This document shows, piece after piece, positions 36,602 to 53,100 of a stretch of DNA of 64,000 nucleotides. Every line of letters starts with the position of its first letter. Position 1 is the stretch's first letter. The stretch comes from WTFY01 sp965203725 (GTDB taxonomy: Bacteria; Pseudomonadota; Gammaproteobacteria; UBA4575). A program made the translations under genes and the position numbers. The stretch covers positions 620,001 through 684,000 of the forward strand of contig CBDBDH010000002.1 of NCBI GenBank assembly GCA_965203725.1, in the 5' to 3' direction. The notes beneath the pieces are model-generated. The model did no database searches and was not told the origin of the DNA. It saw only the letters and a program-made list of their open reading frames with translations.

Positions 36602-36847
36602 ATAACATTATCCATTAAGTAATTCACCAAGTATTATTCTATCAAGCACTAAATGTGATAGCGAAACACAACCGTTAAAAATTTAGTTTTGAAAAAATGC
36701 GACGCAACCCATCACAAATTTGCTATATACGCCGCGCTCCAACTAACAGATGATAAATTTTGTTCATACACAATACCTTTGTGTAGCGTCTGTCATAAAC
36801 ATGAGATATAAACAACTGGGTATCCTTTCACTACAAATTCTTTGTGA
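36602..36847. other. ABC-3C upstream region
   Basis: AT-rich leader of the minus-strand ABC-3C operon. No gene seen. Promoter elements are likely but not distinguishable from the many A/T hexamers. Confidence 0.35.
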
Positions 36848-37046
36848 ACAGGCCCTGTCTCCCGAGCGGCAGTTGAATCTATTCACACACAAACTGATGT
36901 AGGTCGACGCCTAGTTTTCGATGCTGCATTGAAAAGGCTCAACAGGGTGCTAAAACGCTGATGCCTGGGATCCATTTGATCAGGCATTGGTTGAAGGCAG
37001 TAATAATGCAGCACTATTAAGGATGTTTATGCAGGAGGATAGATGA
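36848..37046 (+). pseudogene. Frameshifted remnant of a small protein gene
   Basis: One frame reads PVSRAAVESIHTQTDVGRR...NRVLKR with a stop at 36959; an adjacent frame continues ADAWDPFDQALVEGSNNAAL to a stop at 37044. Joined, they would be about 65 residues of ordinary composition. No start codon and no family. Downstream, 37047-37153 holds only very short frames. Confidence 0.3.
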
Positions 37047-37153
37047 ATGAAAGTAGAAGACACGAAAATTAAACGTGATGGTTTTATGTTTGGCTATATG
37101 GAGAAAATAGACCTCAGCAATACGTTTATATAACAGTAGCATGCCTAATTAAC

Positions 37154-37167
37154 CAAGTCCGGTTATG
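37154..37167 (+). repeat. Right attachment site (attR)
   Basis: CAAGTCCGGTTATG is identical to 8067-8080 in tRNA-Thr. Sequence to its right rises in GC toward the chromosomal HAD gene. Confidence 0.6.
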
Positions 37168-37317
37168 ACCTGTGCCGAAAATCTGCTGGCTAATTTTTTT
37201 GAAGGTGTGTAGCAAGCTGTACATCGGCATCTATCGTTCTAGCGGCTTTTTGTAAGGATGGCTGTGGTGAGTTGCTACGATAGATCATCAAACTAGAATC
37301 CATATTCAGACTTGTAG

Positions 37318-38088
37318 ATGTGGTTAATCGACTTGAAACCAGTTTGTTTGATACTTGATGTGGATGGTACTATTGCCGAGACGGAAGAAGCCCATCGTCA
37401 GTCATTTAATCACGCCTTCAGGCGGGAGGGGTTGAGTTGGCACTGGTCACCCGAACTGTACAACGAATTACTTGCGGTTACGGGCGGTCAAGAACGCATT
37501 CGCCACTATGTCGATCACTACTCTCCTGCGTTCAGTACATTGAACTGCCTGCCTGATTTCATAGAGAGTCTTCATCAAGTTAAGACCAGCAAATTTCACC
37601 AGACATTGTCATCGGGTCAAATTCCGTTACGCACGGGCGTAAAGCGCCTGATCCAGGAAGCGCGCGGTGCTGGCATCCGGCTGGGTATCGCGACCACGAC
37701 AACTCACAGCAATGTGACTACTCTTCTGGAGACGAGCCTGGACCCGGCAGCACCCGGGTGGTTCGATGTAATCGCAGCAGGCGATGTGGTTCCGAGAAAA
37801 AAGCCTGCCCCTGATGTTTATCACCATGTCCTGCAGGAACTGAGTGTGGGCCCTGGTGCATGCCTGGTGATCGAAGATTCGCAAAATGGGCTTAGGGCCG
37901 CCCTCGGGGCCGGACTCAAGACGATGATCACGGTCAGCCAGTACACCCGCACCCATGATTTCAGCGGGGCCGATCTCGTGGTGGACCACCTGGGCGAGCC
38001 GGATGCGCCTGCCACCGCTTTCAGGGGAAGCTTGGGCCCAAGCCGTTGCATCGATCTCGGCCTGCTGGAAAGCTTGCTCACCCCGTAG
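37318..38088 (+). CDS. HAD-superfamily phosphatase, CbbY-like
   Basis: 256 residues. HAD motif I DVDGTIAET (15-23), motif II as Thr in IATTTTHSN, motif III Lys in RKKPAPD and motif IV VIEDSQNG. The cap insertion after motif I, with the length and EDSQNG ending, resembles CbbY, which removes the Rubisco inhibitor xylulose-1,5-bisphosphate; a beta-phosphoglucomutase-like or other sugar phosphatase is also possible. If CbbY, the host would be a Calvin-cycle autotroph. No clear ribosome site precedes the ATG at 37318, only 150 bp from attR, so island insertion may have altered its promoter or 5' end. Confidence 0.78.
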   Translation: MWLIDLKPVCLILDVDGTIAETEEAHRQSFNHAFRREGLSWHWSPELYNELLAVTGGQERIRHYVDHYSPAFSTLNCLPDFIESLHQVKTSKFHQTLSSGQIPLRTGVKRLIQEARGAGIRLGIATTTTHSNVTTLLETSLDPAAPGWFDVIAAGDVVPRKKPAPDVYHHVLQELSVGPGACLVIEDSQNGLRAALGAGLKTMITVSQYTRTHDFSGADLVVDHLGEPDAPATAFRGSLGPSRCIDLGLLESLLTP

Positions 38089-38143
38089 ACGGCCCCGTGA
38101 CTCCGGGCCGCCCGTGGAGGCTGTGATCTTTCGCAGATAGCTG

Positions 38144-38172
38144 TTCCAAACGCCCTGAAATCTCGATATACT
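38144..38172 (+). promoter_or_regulatory. Sigma-70 promoter for tRNA-Trp-secE-nusG
   Basis: TTCCAA at 38144-38149 and TATACT at 38167-38172 with 17-bp spacing. tRNA-Trp begins 33 bases after the -10. Confidence 0.5.
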
Positions 38173-38204
38173 TAGTTGTTTGGCAATTGCAAGGTACTGA
38201 GTGA

Positions 38205-38280
38205 AGGCCAGTAGCTCAATTGGCAGAGCGGCGGTCTCCAAAACCGCAGGTTGGGGGTTCGATTCCCTCCTGGCCTGCCA
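38205..38280 (+). tRNA. tRNA-Trp (anticodon CCA)
   Basis: 76 bases; acceptor stem AGGCCAG/CTGGCCT, discriminator G, encoded CCA. The anticodon arm CGGTCTCCAAAACCG gives CCA. It lies 54 bp upstream of secE, the usual gammaproteobacterial arrangement. Confidence 0.97.
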
Positions 38281-38334
38281 GTACGGATGCGGTCCAGGGC
38301 TACACATCTACAGGTTGCAACTTTAGGCAGGCAC

Positions 38335-38703
38335 ATGGCGGGAAAAGCTGACGCGACTCCGAGCAGCATGGATACCGTGAAACTGGCCGTATCGGCCGGG
38401 ATCGTCGGGGCCAGCCTGCTCGCGTTCTATATCTTCGCCGATCTGGCGCTGTTGTACCGGGTCCTGGTCATCGTGGCAGCCATCGTGCTGGCAGCGGTCA
38501 TTGCCCTGATGACGGAGCAGGGCCGCCAGTTTGCAGGCTTCATGCAGGATGCGCGCACCGAGGTGCGCAAGATGGTCTGGCCGACCCGCATCGAAACCGT
38601 GCAGACCACGGCCGTGGTCCTCATTGTCGTTGTCATTCTTGCACTTTTCTTGTGGCTGGTGGACCGGGGACTCTCTTCTTTGATCCAGCTGGTGATCCGG
38701 TAG
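38335..38703 (+). CDS. secE: Preprotein translocase subunit SecE
   Basis: 122 residues with the three transmembrane segments of the proteobacterial form: about 17-37, 41-59 and 93-115. The essential cytoplasmic amphipathic helix EVRKMVWPTRIETVQTT lies between TM2 and TM3. SecE clamps SecY in the SecYEG channel of the inner membrane. The ATG at 38335 is chosen because longer in-frame starts run back into tRNA-Trp. It is cotranscribed with nusG 10 bp downstream. Confidence 0.95.
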   Translation: MAGKADATPSSMDTVKLAVSAGIVGASLLAFYIFADLALLYRVLVIVAAIVLAAVIALMTEQGRQFAGFMQDARTEVRKMVWPTRIETVQTTAVVLIVVVILALFLWLVDRGLSSLIQLVIR

Positions 38704-38713
38704 GGGCTGACTG

Positions 38714-39247
38714 ATGGCGATGCGTTGGTATGTGGTGCATGCGTATTCCGGGTTTGAACACCAGGTCAAGCGCTCGCTCGCGGAGCGAATCGAGCGGTTC
38801 GAAATGCAGGACAAGTTCGGCGAGATCCTGGTGCCGGTCGAGGAAGTCGTGGAGATGCGAGAAGGCCAGAAACGGCGCAGTGAACGGAAGTTTTTCCCGG
38901 GCTACGTGCTGATGAAGATGGAGATGAATGATGACACCTGGCATCTGGTCAAGGATTGCCCTAAAGTGCTCGGCTTCATCGGCGGGTCCACCGAAAAGCC
39001 TGCCCCGATCACCGAAAAAGAGGCGCAGAACATCAAGGAGCGCATGCAGGAAGGGGTGGATCAGCCCAAACCCAAGGTATTGTTTGAGCCCGGCGAGGTG
39101 GTCCGTGTCACCGACGGGCCGTTCAACGATTTCAATGGCGTGGTCGAGGAAGTGAACTACGAGAAGAGCCGCATGCTGGTGGCCGTCCAGATCTTCGGAC
39201 GCTCGACCCCGGTGGAACTGGGCTTCGGCCAGGTGGAAAAAGGCTAG
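38714..39247 (+). CDS. nusG: Transcription termination/antitermination factor NusG
   Basis: 177 residues. The N-terminal NGN domain (WYVVHAYSGFEHQVKRSL at 5-22; FFPGYVLMKMEM) binds the RNA polymerase clamp. The C-terminal KOW domain (GEVVRVTDGPFNDFNG) contacts Rho or ribosomal S10, coupling transcription and translation. It pairs with secE in the conserved order. Confidence 0.97.
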   Translation: MAMRWYVVHAYSGFEHQVKRSLAERIERFEMQDKFGEILVPVEEVVEMREGQKRRSERKFFPGYVLMKMEMNDDTWHLVKDCPKVLGFIGGSTEKPAPITEKEAQNIKERMQEGVDQPKPKVLFEPGEVVRVTDGPFNDFNGVVEEVNYEKSRMLVAVQIFGRSTPVELGFGQVEKG

Positions 39248-39266
39248 TACGCACGGAAGAAGAACC

Positions 39267-39698
39267 ATGGCAAAAAAGACAGAAGCATTCATCAAGCTGC
39301 AGGTCCCCGCAGGTGATGCCAATCCCAGCCCGCCGGTCGGCCCGGCACTGGGGCAGCACGGCGTCAACATCATGGATTTCTGCAAGGAATTCAATGCCCA
39401 GACCCAGGGCCTGGAGAAGGGCATGCCGGTGCCTGTGGTGATCGAGGTCTTCAATGACCGAAGCTTCACCTTCATCACCAAGACCCCGCCGGCTTCCGTG
39501 CTTTTGAAAAAGGCGGCCCGGCTGGACAAGGGAAGTGGGCGCCCGAACACGGAAAAGGTCGGCAAGGTCAGCCGAGCACAGCTCGAGGAGATTGCCAAGG
39601 TGAAGATGCCTGACATCACGGCCGCCGACATGGATGCTGCCGTTCGCACCATTGCCGGCAGTGCCCGCAGCATGGGCCTGGAAGTAGAAGGAGTCTAG
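39267..39698 (+). CDS. rplK: 50S ribosomal protein L11
   Basis: 143 residues. KLQVPAGDANPSPPVGPALGQ begins the N-terminal domain (11-31), with the proline-rich turn that thiostrepton exploits. The C-terminal domain binds the GTPase-associated region of 23S rRNA and is needed for stringent-factor activation. It is 4 bp upstream of rplA, with which it forms the classic L1-autoregulated pair. Confidence 0.97.
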   Translation: MAKKTEAFIKLQVPAGDANPSPPVGPALGQHGVNIMDFCKEFNAQTQGLEKGMPVPVVIEVFNDRSFTFITKTPPASVLLKKAARLDKGSGRPNTEKVGKVSRAQLEEIAKVKMPDITAADMDAAVRTIAGSARSMGLEVEGV

Positions 39699-39702
39699 AG
39701 AC

Positions 39703-40395
39703 ATGGCGAAACCGGGCAAGAAAATGCGTGCCGCACAGGAAAAGGTCGGAGTTGACAAGACCTATCTTCCGGATGAGGGGTTGCAGCTGGTGAAGGACTG
39801 TGCCGCGGCACGCTTCGAGGAGACCGTGGATGTCTGCGTGAAGCTGGGAGTCGACCCGAGAAAATCGGACCAGGTCGTGCGAGGCGCATCGGTGCTCCCG
39901 AATGGCACCGGAAAGACCGTCCGGGTGGCCGTGTTTGCCGAGGGGCAGCCGGCTGAGGCCGCAAAAGCCGCAGGCGCGGATTTGGTCGGACTGGACGATC
40001 TGGCAGAACAGGTCAAGAAGGGACAGATTGATTTTGACGTGGCCATCGCAGCCCCGGAGGCCATGAAAGTGGTCGGGCAGCTGGGACAGATCCTGGGCCC
40101 GCGCGGGCTGATGCCCAACCCCAAGGTAGGGACGGTCACACCGGATGTGGCCGGTGCCGTGGAGAATGCCAAGGCCGGACAGGTGCGTTTCAAGACCGAC
40201 CGCGGCGGGCTGATCCACTGCACGATCGGCAAGGTCACGTTCGAGACCAAGGCACTGGAGGAGAACCTGAAAGCGCTGCTCGCAGCCCTGGTCAAGGCCA
40301 AGCCGGCCTCCGCCAAGGGCATTTACATCAAGAAGGTGACCGTTTCATCCACCATGGGCCACGGGGTGCAGGTGGACCAGGCCGTGTTGACCTAA
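39703..40395 (+). CDS. rplA: 50S ribosomal protein L1
   Basis: 230 residues. The L1 signature lies in the region GPRGLMPNPKVGTVTPDV, and the C-terminal GIYIKKVTVSSTMG is typical. L1 forms the mobile stalk at the ribosomal E site and in E. coli represses its own rplK-rplA mRNA; whether the leader here carries the mimic site was not determined. Confidence 0.97.
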   Translation: MAKPGKKMRAAQEKVGVDKTYLPDEGLQLVKDCAAARFEETVDVCVKLGVDPRKSDQVVRGASVLPNGTGKTVRVAVFAEGQPAEAAKAAGADLVGLDDLAEQVKKGQIDFDVAIAAPEAMKVVGQLGQILGPRGLMPNPKVGTVTPDVAGAVENAKAGQVRFKTDRGGLIHCTIGKVTFETKALEENLKALLAALVKAKPASAKGIYIKKVTVSSTMGHGVQVDQAVLT

Positions 40396-40448
40396 GGCAG
40401 GGTGATTGGATCTCAACCGTTGTACGCTGAATCTCAGGGAACGTAGGA

Positions 40449-40979
40449 ATGGCATTACGAATTGAACAAAAGAAAGAAGTGGTGAGCGAAGTCGCCGAGG
40501 TGGCGGCCCGTGCACATTCCGTGATCGCGGCCGAGTACCGGGGCCTGACGGTCAGCGAGCTCACCGGGCTGCGTGCCCAGGCACGAGAGCAGGGGGTCTA
40601 CCTGCGGGTGATCAAGAACACGCTGGCCCGTCGCGCATTGCAAGGCACGTCCTATGAATGCATGAGCGAGGCACTTTCAGGACCCCTGATGCTGATGTTC
40701 TCACAGGAGGACCCGGGTTCAGCCGCACGCTTGGCCAAGGACTTCGCCGAGGAAAATGAATTGCTGGCCGTAAGGCTGATCGCCGTCGACGGCGAACTGC
40801 TCGAGGCCTCCGCGCTGGAGAAGCTCTCCAGCCTGCCGAACAAGGAGCAGGCTATCGCGCTGTTGATGGCCGTGATGAAGGCACCGATCGAGAAATTTGT
40901 CCGCACCCTGGCGGCACCTCACGGAAAACTGGTGAGGACCGTGGCAGCCGTGCGTGAGCAGAAAGAAGCTGCGGGTTAG
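40449..40979 (+). CDS. rplJ: 50S ribosomal protein L10
   Basis: 176 residues, slightly longer than E. coli (165). The N-terminal rRNA-binding domain includes VIAAEYRGLTVSELTGLR and VIKNTLARRAL; the C-terminal helix (MAVMKAPIEKFVRTLAA) docks L7/L12 dimers. Only 53 bp separate it from rplA, much shorter than the E. coli L10 leader, so the L10-L12 autoregulatory site must be compact or overlap rplA. Confidence 0.96.
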   Translation: MALRIEQKKEVVSEVAEVAARAHSVIAAEYRGLTVSELTGLRAQAREQGVYLRVIKNTLARRALQGTSYECMSEALSGPLMLMFSQEDPGSAARLAKDFAEENELLAVRLIAVDGELLEASALEKLSSLPNKEQAIALLMAVMKAPIEKFVRTLAAPHGKLVRTVAAVREQKEAAG

Positions 40980-41054
40980 CGGCGGTATTCTGCAAGGTAT
41001 GTGAAAGATTTTGGGTCTGATGTATTTGGGTTTTGTTTTGACTAGGAGATGACA

Positions 41055-41441
41055 ATGGCAGCTACGAAAGCAGTTACGAAAGAAGATATTCTTGAGACGA
41101 TCTCGCAGATGAGCGTCATGGACGTGGTTGATCTGGTGTCGGCCATGGAAGAGAAGTTCGGCGTGTCTGCGGCGGCGGTGGCCGCACCTGCGGCGGCAGC
41201 CGACGGCGGGGCGGCGGCCGAAGCCGAGAAGGACGAGTTCGATGTGGTCATGACCGGCTTCGGCGACAACAAGATCGCCGTCATCAAGGTCGTGCGCGCC
41301 ATCACCGGGCTGGGCCTCAAGGAGGCCAAGGACATGGTCGAAGGGGTTCCTTCCACGCTCAAGGAGGCTGTGGCCAAGGAAGGGGCCGAAGAAATCAAGG
41401 GGCAGCTTGAAGAAGCCGGTGCGACCGTAGAGCTCAAGTAA
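41055..41441 (+). CDS. rplL: 50S ribosomal protein L7/L12
   Basis: 128 residues. N-terminal dimerisation helix, Ala/Gly hinge (AAAVAAPAAAADGGAAAEAE) and C-terminal factor-binding domain with VIKVVRAITGLGLKEAKDMVEG. The ATG at 41055 is used: an ATG at 41049 directly abuts the AGGAG ribosome site (41044-41048) and has no room for initiation. Multiple copies recruit EF-G and EF-Tu to the ribosome. Confidence 0.96.
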   Translation: MAATKAVTKEDILETISQMSVMDVVDLVSAMEEKFGVSAAAVAAPAAAADGGAAAEAEKDEFDVVMTGFGDNKIAVIKVVRAITGLGLKEAKDMVEGVPSTLKEAVAKEGAEEIKGQLEEAGATVELK

Positions 41442-41466
41442 TCGTTGCTCTACCCAATCCCTAGAC

Positions 41467-41504
41467 GGACCAGCCAGCGCCTGCCGGCGCTGCCGGGTCC
41501 TTTT
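41467..41504 (+). terminator. rplL-rpoB attenuator hairpin
   Basis: GGACC and AGCGCC pair with GGCGCT and GGTCC around an internal mismatch, followed by TTTT. The position matches the partial terminator that lowers rpoBC expression relative to ribosomal genes in E. coli. The rpoB ribosome site lies 25 bases beyond. Confidence 0.6.
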
Positions 41505-41535
41505 GCATGCGCGTTTTGATAACGGGGTGATCTCG

Positions 41536-45618
<4,083 letters not shown>

Positions 45619-45704
45619 TCCGGGCGTATTAAGGATACCGGGCACGTAACGAGGACTGCACGCTTGCAAGGCCATCACGGTCGGCAAAGGGTACGAGGAA
45701 GACT

Positions 45705-49958
<4,254 letters not shown>

Positions 49959-49971
49959 GCGAAAGGCTGGC

Positions 49972-50000
49972 TTGACAGCAAGCCGGATGGTTTTTACAAT
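49972..50000 (+). promoter_or_regulatory. Strong sigma-70 promoter of the str operon
   Basis: A perfect TTGACA at 49972-49977, 17-bp spacer and TACAAT at 49995-50000, starting just 13 bp after the rpoC stop. It should drive rpsL-rpsG-fusA-tuf independently of rpoBC. Confidence 0.75.
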
Positions 50001-50012
50001 TTCGCGGCTAAC

Positions 50013-50037
50013 ACAGGCCGATGTTTCATCGGCCTGT
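50013..50037 (+). terminator. Leader hairpin between str promoter and rpsL
   Basis: A perfect 10-bp stem ACAGGCCGAT/ATCGGCCTGT with loop GTTTC, followed by TGTTTGTTTC. It lies immediately after the expected transcription start, so it may act as terminator for rpoC read-through or as a 5' stabilising or attenuating structure of the str mRNA. Confidence 0.55.
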
Positions 50038-50062
50038 TGTTTGTTTCAGGTATAGAAATTTT

Positions 50063-50437
50063 ATGACGACAATCAATCAACTGGTGCGAAAACCGCGCAA
50101 GCGCAAGGTGGAGAAAAGCAACGTTCCCGCGCTTGCCAGCTGCCCGCAAAAGCGCGGCGTGTGCACGCGCGTGTACACGACCACGCCGAAGAAGCCGAAC
50201 TCGGCCCTTCGCAAGGTGGCCCGCGTGCGCCTGACCAACGGCTTTGAAGTGACCAGTTACATCGGCGGCGAAGGCCACAACCTGCAGGAGCACTCGGTGG
50301 TGCTGATCCGCGGCGGCCGTGTCAAGGACCTGCCCGGCGTGCGCTACCACACGGTGCGCGGCAGCCTGGACACCCAGGGCGTACAGGACCGCATGCAGGC
50401 GCGTTCGAAATACGGTGCCAAGAAACCCAAGTCCTGA
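50063..50437 (+). CDS. rpsL: 30S ribosomal protein S12
   Basis: 124 residues. TTPKKPNSALRKVARVRL (40-57) and GRVKDLPGVRYH contain the two Lys regions where streptomycin-resistance changes occur; both are wild type here. It forms part of the decoding centre. The ATG at 50063 is chosen; an earlier ATG at 50021 lies inside the leader hairpin. Confidence 0.98.
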   Translation: MTTINQLVRKPRKRKVEKSNVPALASCPQKRGVCTRVYTTTPKKPNSALRKVARVRLTNGFEVTSYIGGEGHNLQEHSVVLIRGGRVKDLPGVRYHTVRGSLDTQGVQDRMQARSKYGAKKPKS

Positions 50438-50465
50438 TTGTTCCGTTTACTGAAGCCGTCTCGCC

Positions 50466-50936
50466 ATGTCACGCAGAAGAGAAGTTCCCAAGCGCAAGAT
50501 CCTGGATGATCCCAAGTACGGGGATCAGCTGGTGGCCAAGTTCGTCAACATGCTGATGAAAAACGGCAAGAAGTCCGTGGCCGAGAAAATCCTCTACCAG
50601 GCATTTGACAACGTGCAGCGCAAGAGCGGGCAGGAAGGCCTGCAGATCTTCAAGAAGGCGATCGAGAACGTGCGCCCGTTCGTCGAGGTCAAGTCCCGAC
50701 GTGTCGGCGGTGCGACCTACCAGGTGCCGGTGGAAGTGCGCCCCGTGCGACAGACGACCCTGGCCATGCGCTGGATCGTCGATGCGGCCAAAAAGCGCGG
50801 CGAGAAATCCATGATCAACAAGCTCGCGGGCGAGCTGATGGATGCCTCCTCACAGAAAGGCGCGGCGATCAAGAAGCGTGAGGACACGCTCAGGATGGCC
50901 GAGGCCAACAAGGCATTCTCACACTACCGCTGGTAG
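50466..50936 (+). CDS. rpsG: 30S ribosomal protein S7
   Basis: 156 residues, the standard length. MSRRREVPKRKILDDPKYGD start and RRVGGATYQVPVEVRP beta-hairpin are typical. It nucleates assembly of the 30S head by binding 16S rRNA, and in E. coli represses the str operon from the rpsL-rpsG gap; that gap is only 28 bp here. Confidence 0.98.
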   Translation: MSRRREVPKRKILDDPKYGDQLVAKFVNMLMKNGKKSVAEKILYQAFDNVQRKSGQEGLQIFKKAIENVRPFVEVKSRRVGGATYQVPVEVRPVRQTTLAMRWIVDAAKKRGEKSMINKLAGELMDASSQKGAAIKKREDTLRMAEANKAFSHYRW

Positions 50937-50958
50937 TCCTTCGATCCAGGAATTTATC

Positions 50959-53058
50959 GTGGCACGCAAAACACCGATCTCGCGCTATCGCAATATTGGC
51001 ATCATGGCCCACATCGATGCCGGCAAGACCACGGCCACCGAGCGCATCCTGTTCTACACCGGCATCTCACACAAGATCGGCGAGGTGCACGACGGCGAAG
51101 CCGTCATGGACTGGATGGAGCAGGAACAGGAGCGCGGAATCACCATCACCTCGGCGGCGACCACCTGTTTCTGGGACGGCATGGACAAGCAGTTCGACGA
51201 GCACCGCATCAACATCATCGATACCCCGGGCCATGTAGATTTCACCATCGAGGTGGAGCGCTCGCTGCGCGTCCTCGACGGGGCCTGCGCCGTGTTCTGC
51301 GCGGTCGGCGGCGTCGAGCCGCAGTCGGAGACCGTGTGGCGCCAGGCGAACAAGTACCAGGTGCCGCGCATGGCCTTCGTCAACAAGATGGACCGCACCG
51401 GCGCGAACTTCCTGCGCGTGGTCGGCCAGATCAAGGAACGGCTGGGCTCCAACCCCGTGCCGATCCAGCTCGCGATTGGCGCCGAGGAGAACTTCAAGGG
51501 CGTGGTCGACCTGATCAAGATGAAGGCGATCTACTGGAACGAAGAGGACAAGGGCACGACCTTCGAGGAAGCCGAGATTCCCGACGAACTGAAAGCCGAG
51601 GCGCAGGAGTGGCATGACAAGATGGTCGAGGCGGCTGCTGAGTCCTCCGAGGAGATCATGGAGCACTACCTCGAGAACGGCACCCTGTCCGAGGAAGATA
51701 TCCGCAAGGGGCTTCGAATCCGCACCCTGTCCAACGAGATCGTGCCCGCCCTGTGCGGCACGGCCTTCAAGAACAAGGGCGTGCAGGCGCTGCTCGATGC
51801 CATCATCGAATTCATGCCTTCGCCCACCGACGTGCCGGCCATCCAGGGCATCGCGGAGAACGGCGAGGACACCACGGTGGAGCGCGGCTCTTCGGATGAC
51901 GAGCCGTTCGCATCGCTGGCGTTCAAGATCGCCACGGACCCCTACGTGGGTACGCTCACCTTTTTCCGCGTGTACTCCGGGGTGCTGAACTCGGGAGATA
52001 CCGTCTACAACCCGGTGAAGAGCAAGAAGGAACGGGTCGGGCGGATCCTGCAGATGCATTCGAACTCGCGTGAAGAGATCAAGGAAGTCCGCGCAGGCGA
52101 CATCGCGGCGGCCGTCGGTCTGAAGGACGTGGCCACGGGCGAGACCCTGTGCGCCATCAATGACGCGATTACCCTCGAGCGCATGGAGTTTCCGGAACCG
52201 GTCATCTCGGTGGCCGTCGAGCCGAAAACCAAGTCGGACCAGGAAAAGATGAGCATCGCCCTGCAGAAGCTGGCCCAGGAAGACCCTTCGTTTCGTGTGC
52301 GAACGGACGAGGAGTCCGGGCAGACCATCATTTCCGGCATGGGCGAGCTGCACCTCGACATCATCGTTGACCGCATGAAACGCGAATTCAGCGTGGAAGC
52401 CAATGTCGGCGCCCCGCAGGTCTCCTACCGCGAGACCATCCGCAGGAATGTCGAGCAGGAAGGCAAGTTCGTGCGCCAGTCCGGTGGACGCGGACAGTAC
52501 GGGCACGTGTACCTGAAAATCGAGCCGCAGACCCCGGGAGACGGTTTCGAGTTTGAAAACAAGATCGTCGGCGGCGTAATACCGAAGGAATACATACCGG
52601 CCGTGGAAAAAGGCGTCAAGGAAGCCATATTCAACGGCGTGATCGCGGGCTACCCGGTCGTCGACGTCAAGGTGACGCTGTACGACGGCTCCTTTCACGA
52701 TGTGGATTCCTCCGAGATGGCGTTCAAGATTGCAGGTTCCATGGCCTTTCGCGATGGCGCCCGCCAGGCTGACCCGGTATTGCTCGAGCCCGTCATGAAA
52801 GTCGAGGTGGTGACTCCCGAGGAGCACATGGGCGACGTCGTCGGAGACCTCAGTCGTCGGCGCGGCATGGTGGGCGGCATGGAGGACAGCCCTTCGGGCA
52901 AGGTGATTTCATCGGAGGTCCCGCTGGCTGAGATGTTCGGCTATGCTACGGACCTGCGTTCGGCGACCCAGGGACGTGCCACCTATTCCATGGAGTTCCA
53001 CAAATACAAGGAAGTCCCAGGCAACCTTGCCGATGCGATCATCAAAAAGAATGGCTAA
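50959..53058 (+). CDS. fusA: Elongation factor G
   Basis: 699 residues from a GTG at 50959 (ARKTPISRYRNIGIMAHID follows). The GTPase P-loop AHIDAGKTT, switch II DTPGHVDF and NKMD are intact. Domains II-V follow, with the C-terminal SYSMEFHKYKEVP-like ending (TYSMEFHKYKEVP). Catalyses translocation and, with RRF, ribosome recycling. A longer open frame back to 50842 overlaps rpsG and is spurious. Confidence 0.98.
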   Translation: MARKTPISRYRNIGIMAHIDAGKTTATERILFYTGISHKIGEVHDGEAVMDWMEQEQERGITITSAATTCFWDGMDKQFDEHRINIIDTPGHVDFTIEVERSLRVLDGACAVFCAVGGVEPQSETVWRQANKYQVPRMAFVNKMDRTGANFLRVVGQIKERLGSNPVPIQLAIGAEENFKGVVDLIKMKAIYWNEEDKGTTFEEAEIPDELKAEAQEWHDKMVEAAAESSEEIMEHYLENGTLSEEDIRKGLRIRTLSNEIVPALCGTAFKNKGVQALLDAIIEFMPSPTDVPAIQGIAENGEDTTVERGSSDDEPFASLAFKIATDPYVGTLTFFRVYSGVLNSGDTVYNPVKSKKERVGRILQMHSNSREEIKEVRAGDIAAAVGLKDVATGETLCAINDAITLERMEFPEPVISVAVEPKTKSDQEKMSIALQKLAQEDPSFRVRTDEESGQTIISGMGELHLDIIVDRMKREFSVEANVGAPQVSYRETIRRNVEQEGKFVRQSGGRGQYGHVYLKIEPQTPGDGFEFENKIVGGVIPKEYIPAVEKGVKEAIFNGVIAGYPVVDVKVTLYDGSFHDVDSSEMAFKIAGSMAFRDGARQADPVLLEPVMKVEVVTPEEHMGDVVGDLSRRRGMVGGMEDSPSGKVISSEVPLAEMFGYATDLRSATQGRATYSMEFHKYKEVPGNLADAIIKKNG

Positions 53059-53100
53059 GCCGAAGCATTGTCATTAAGATATTTCAAGAGGTAGAGAAAG

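Noticed and set aside
37168..37317. Search for a tuf remnant next to attR
   Set aside because: No EF-Tu-like codons in any frame.
51067..52827. 586-codon minus-strand frame opposite fusA
   Set aside because: Same shadow effect; EF-G on the plus strand is complete and conserved throughout.
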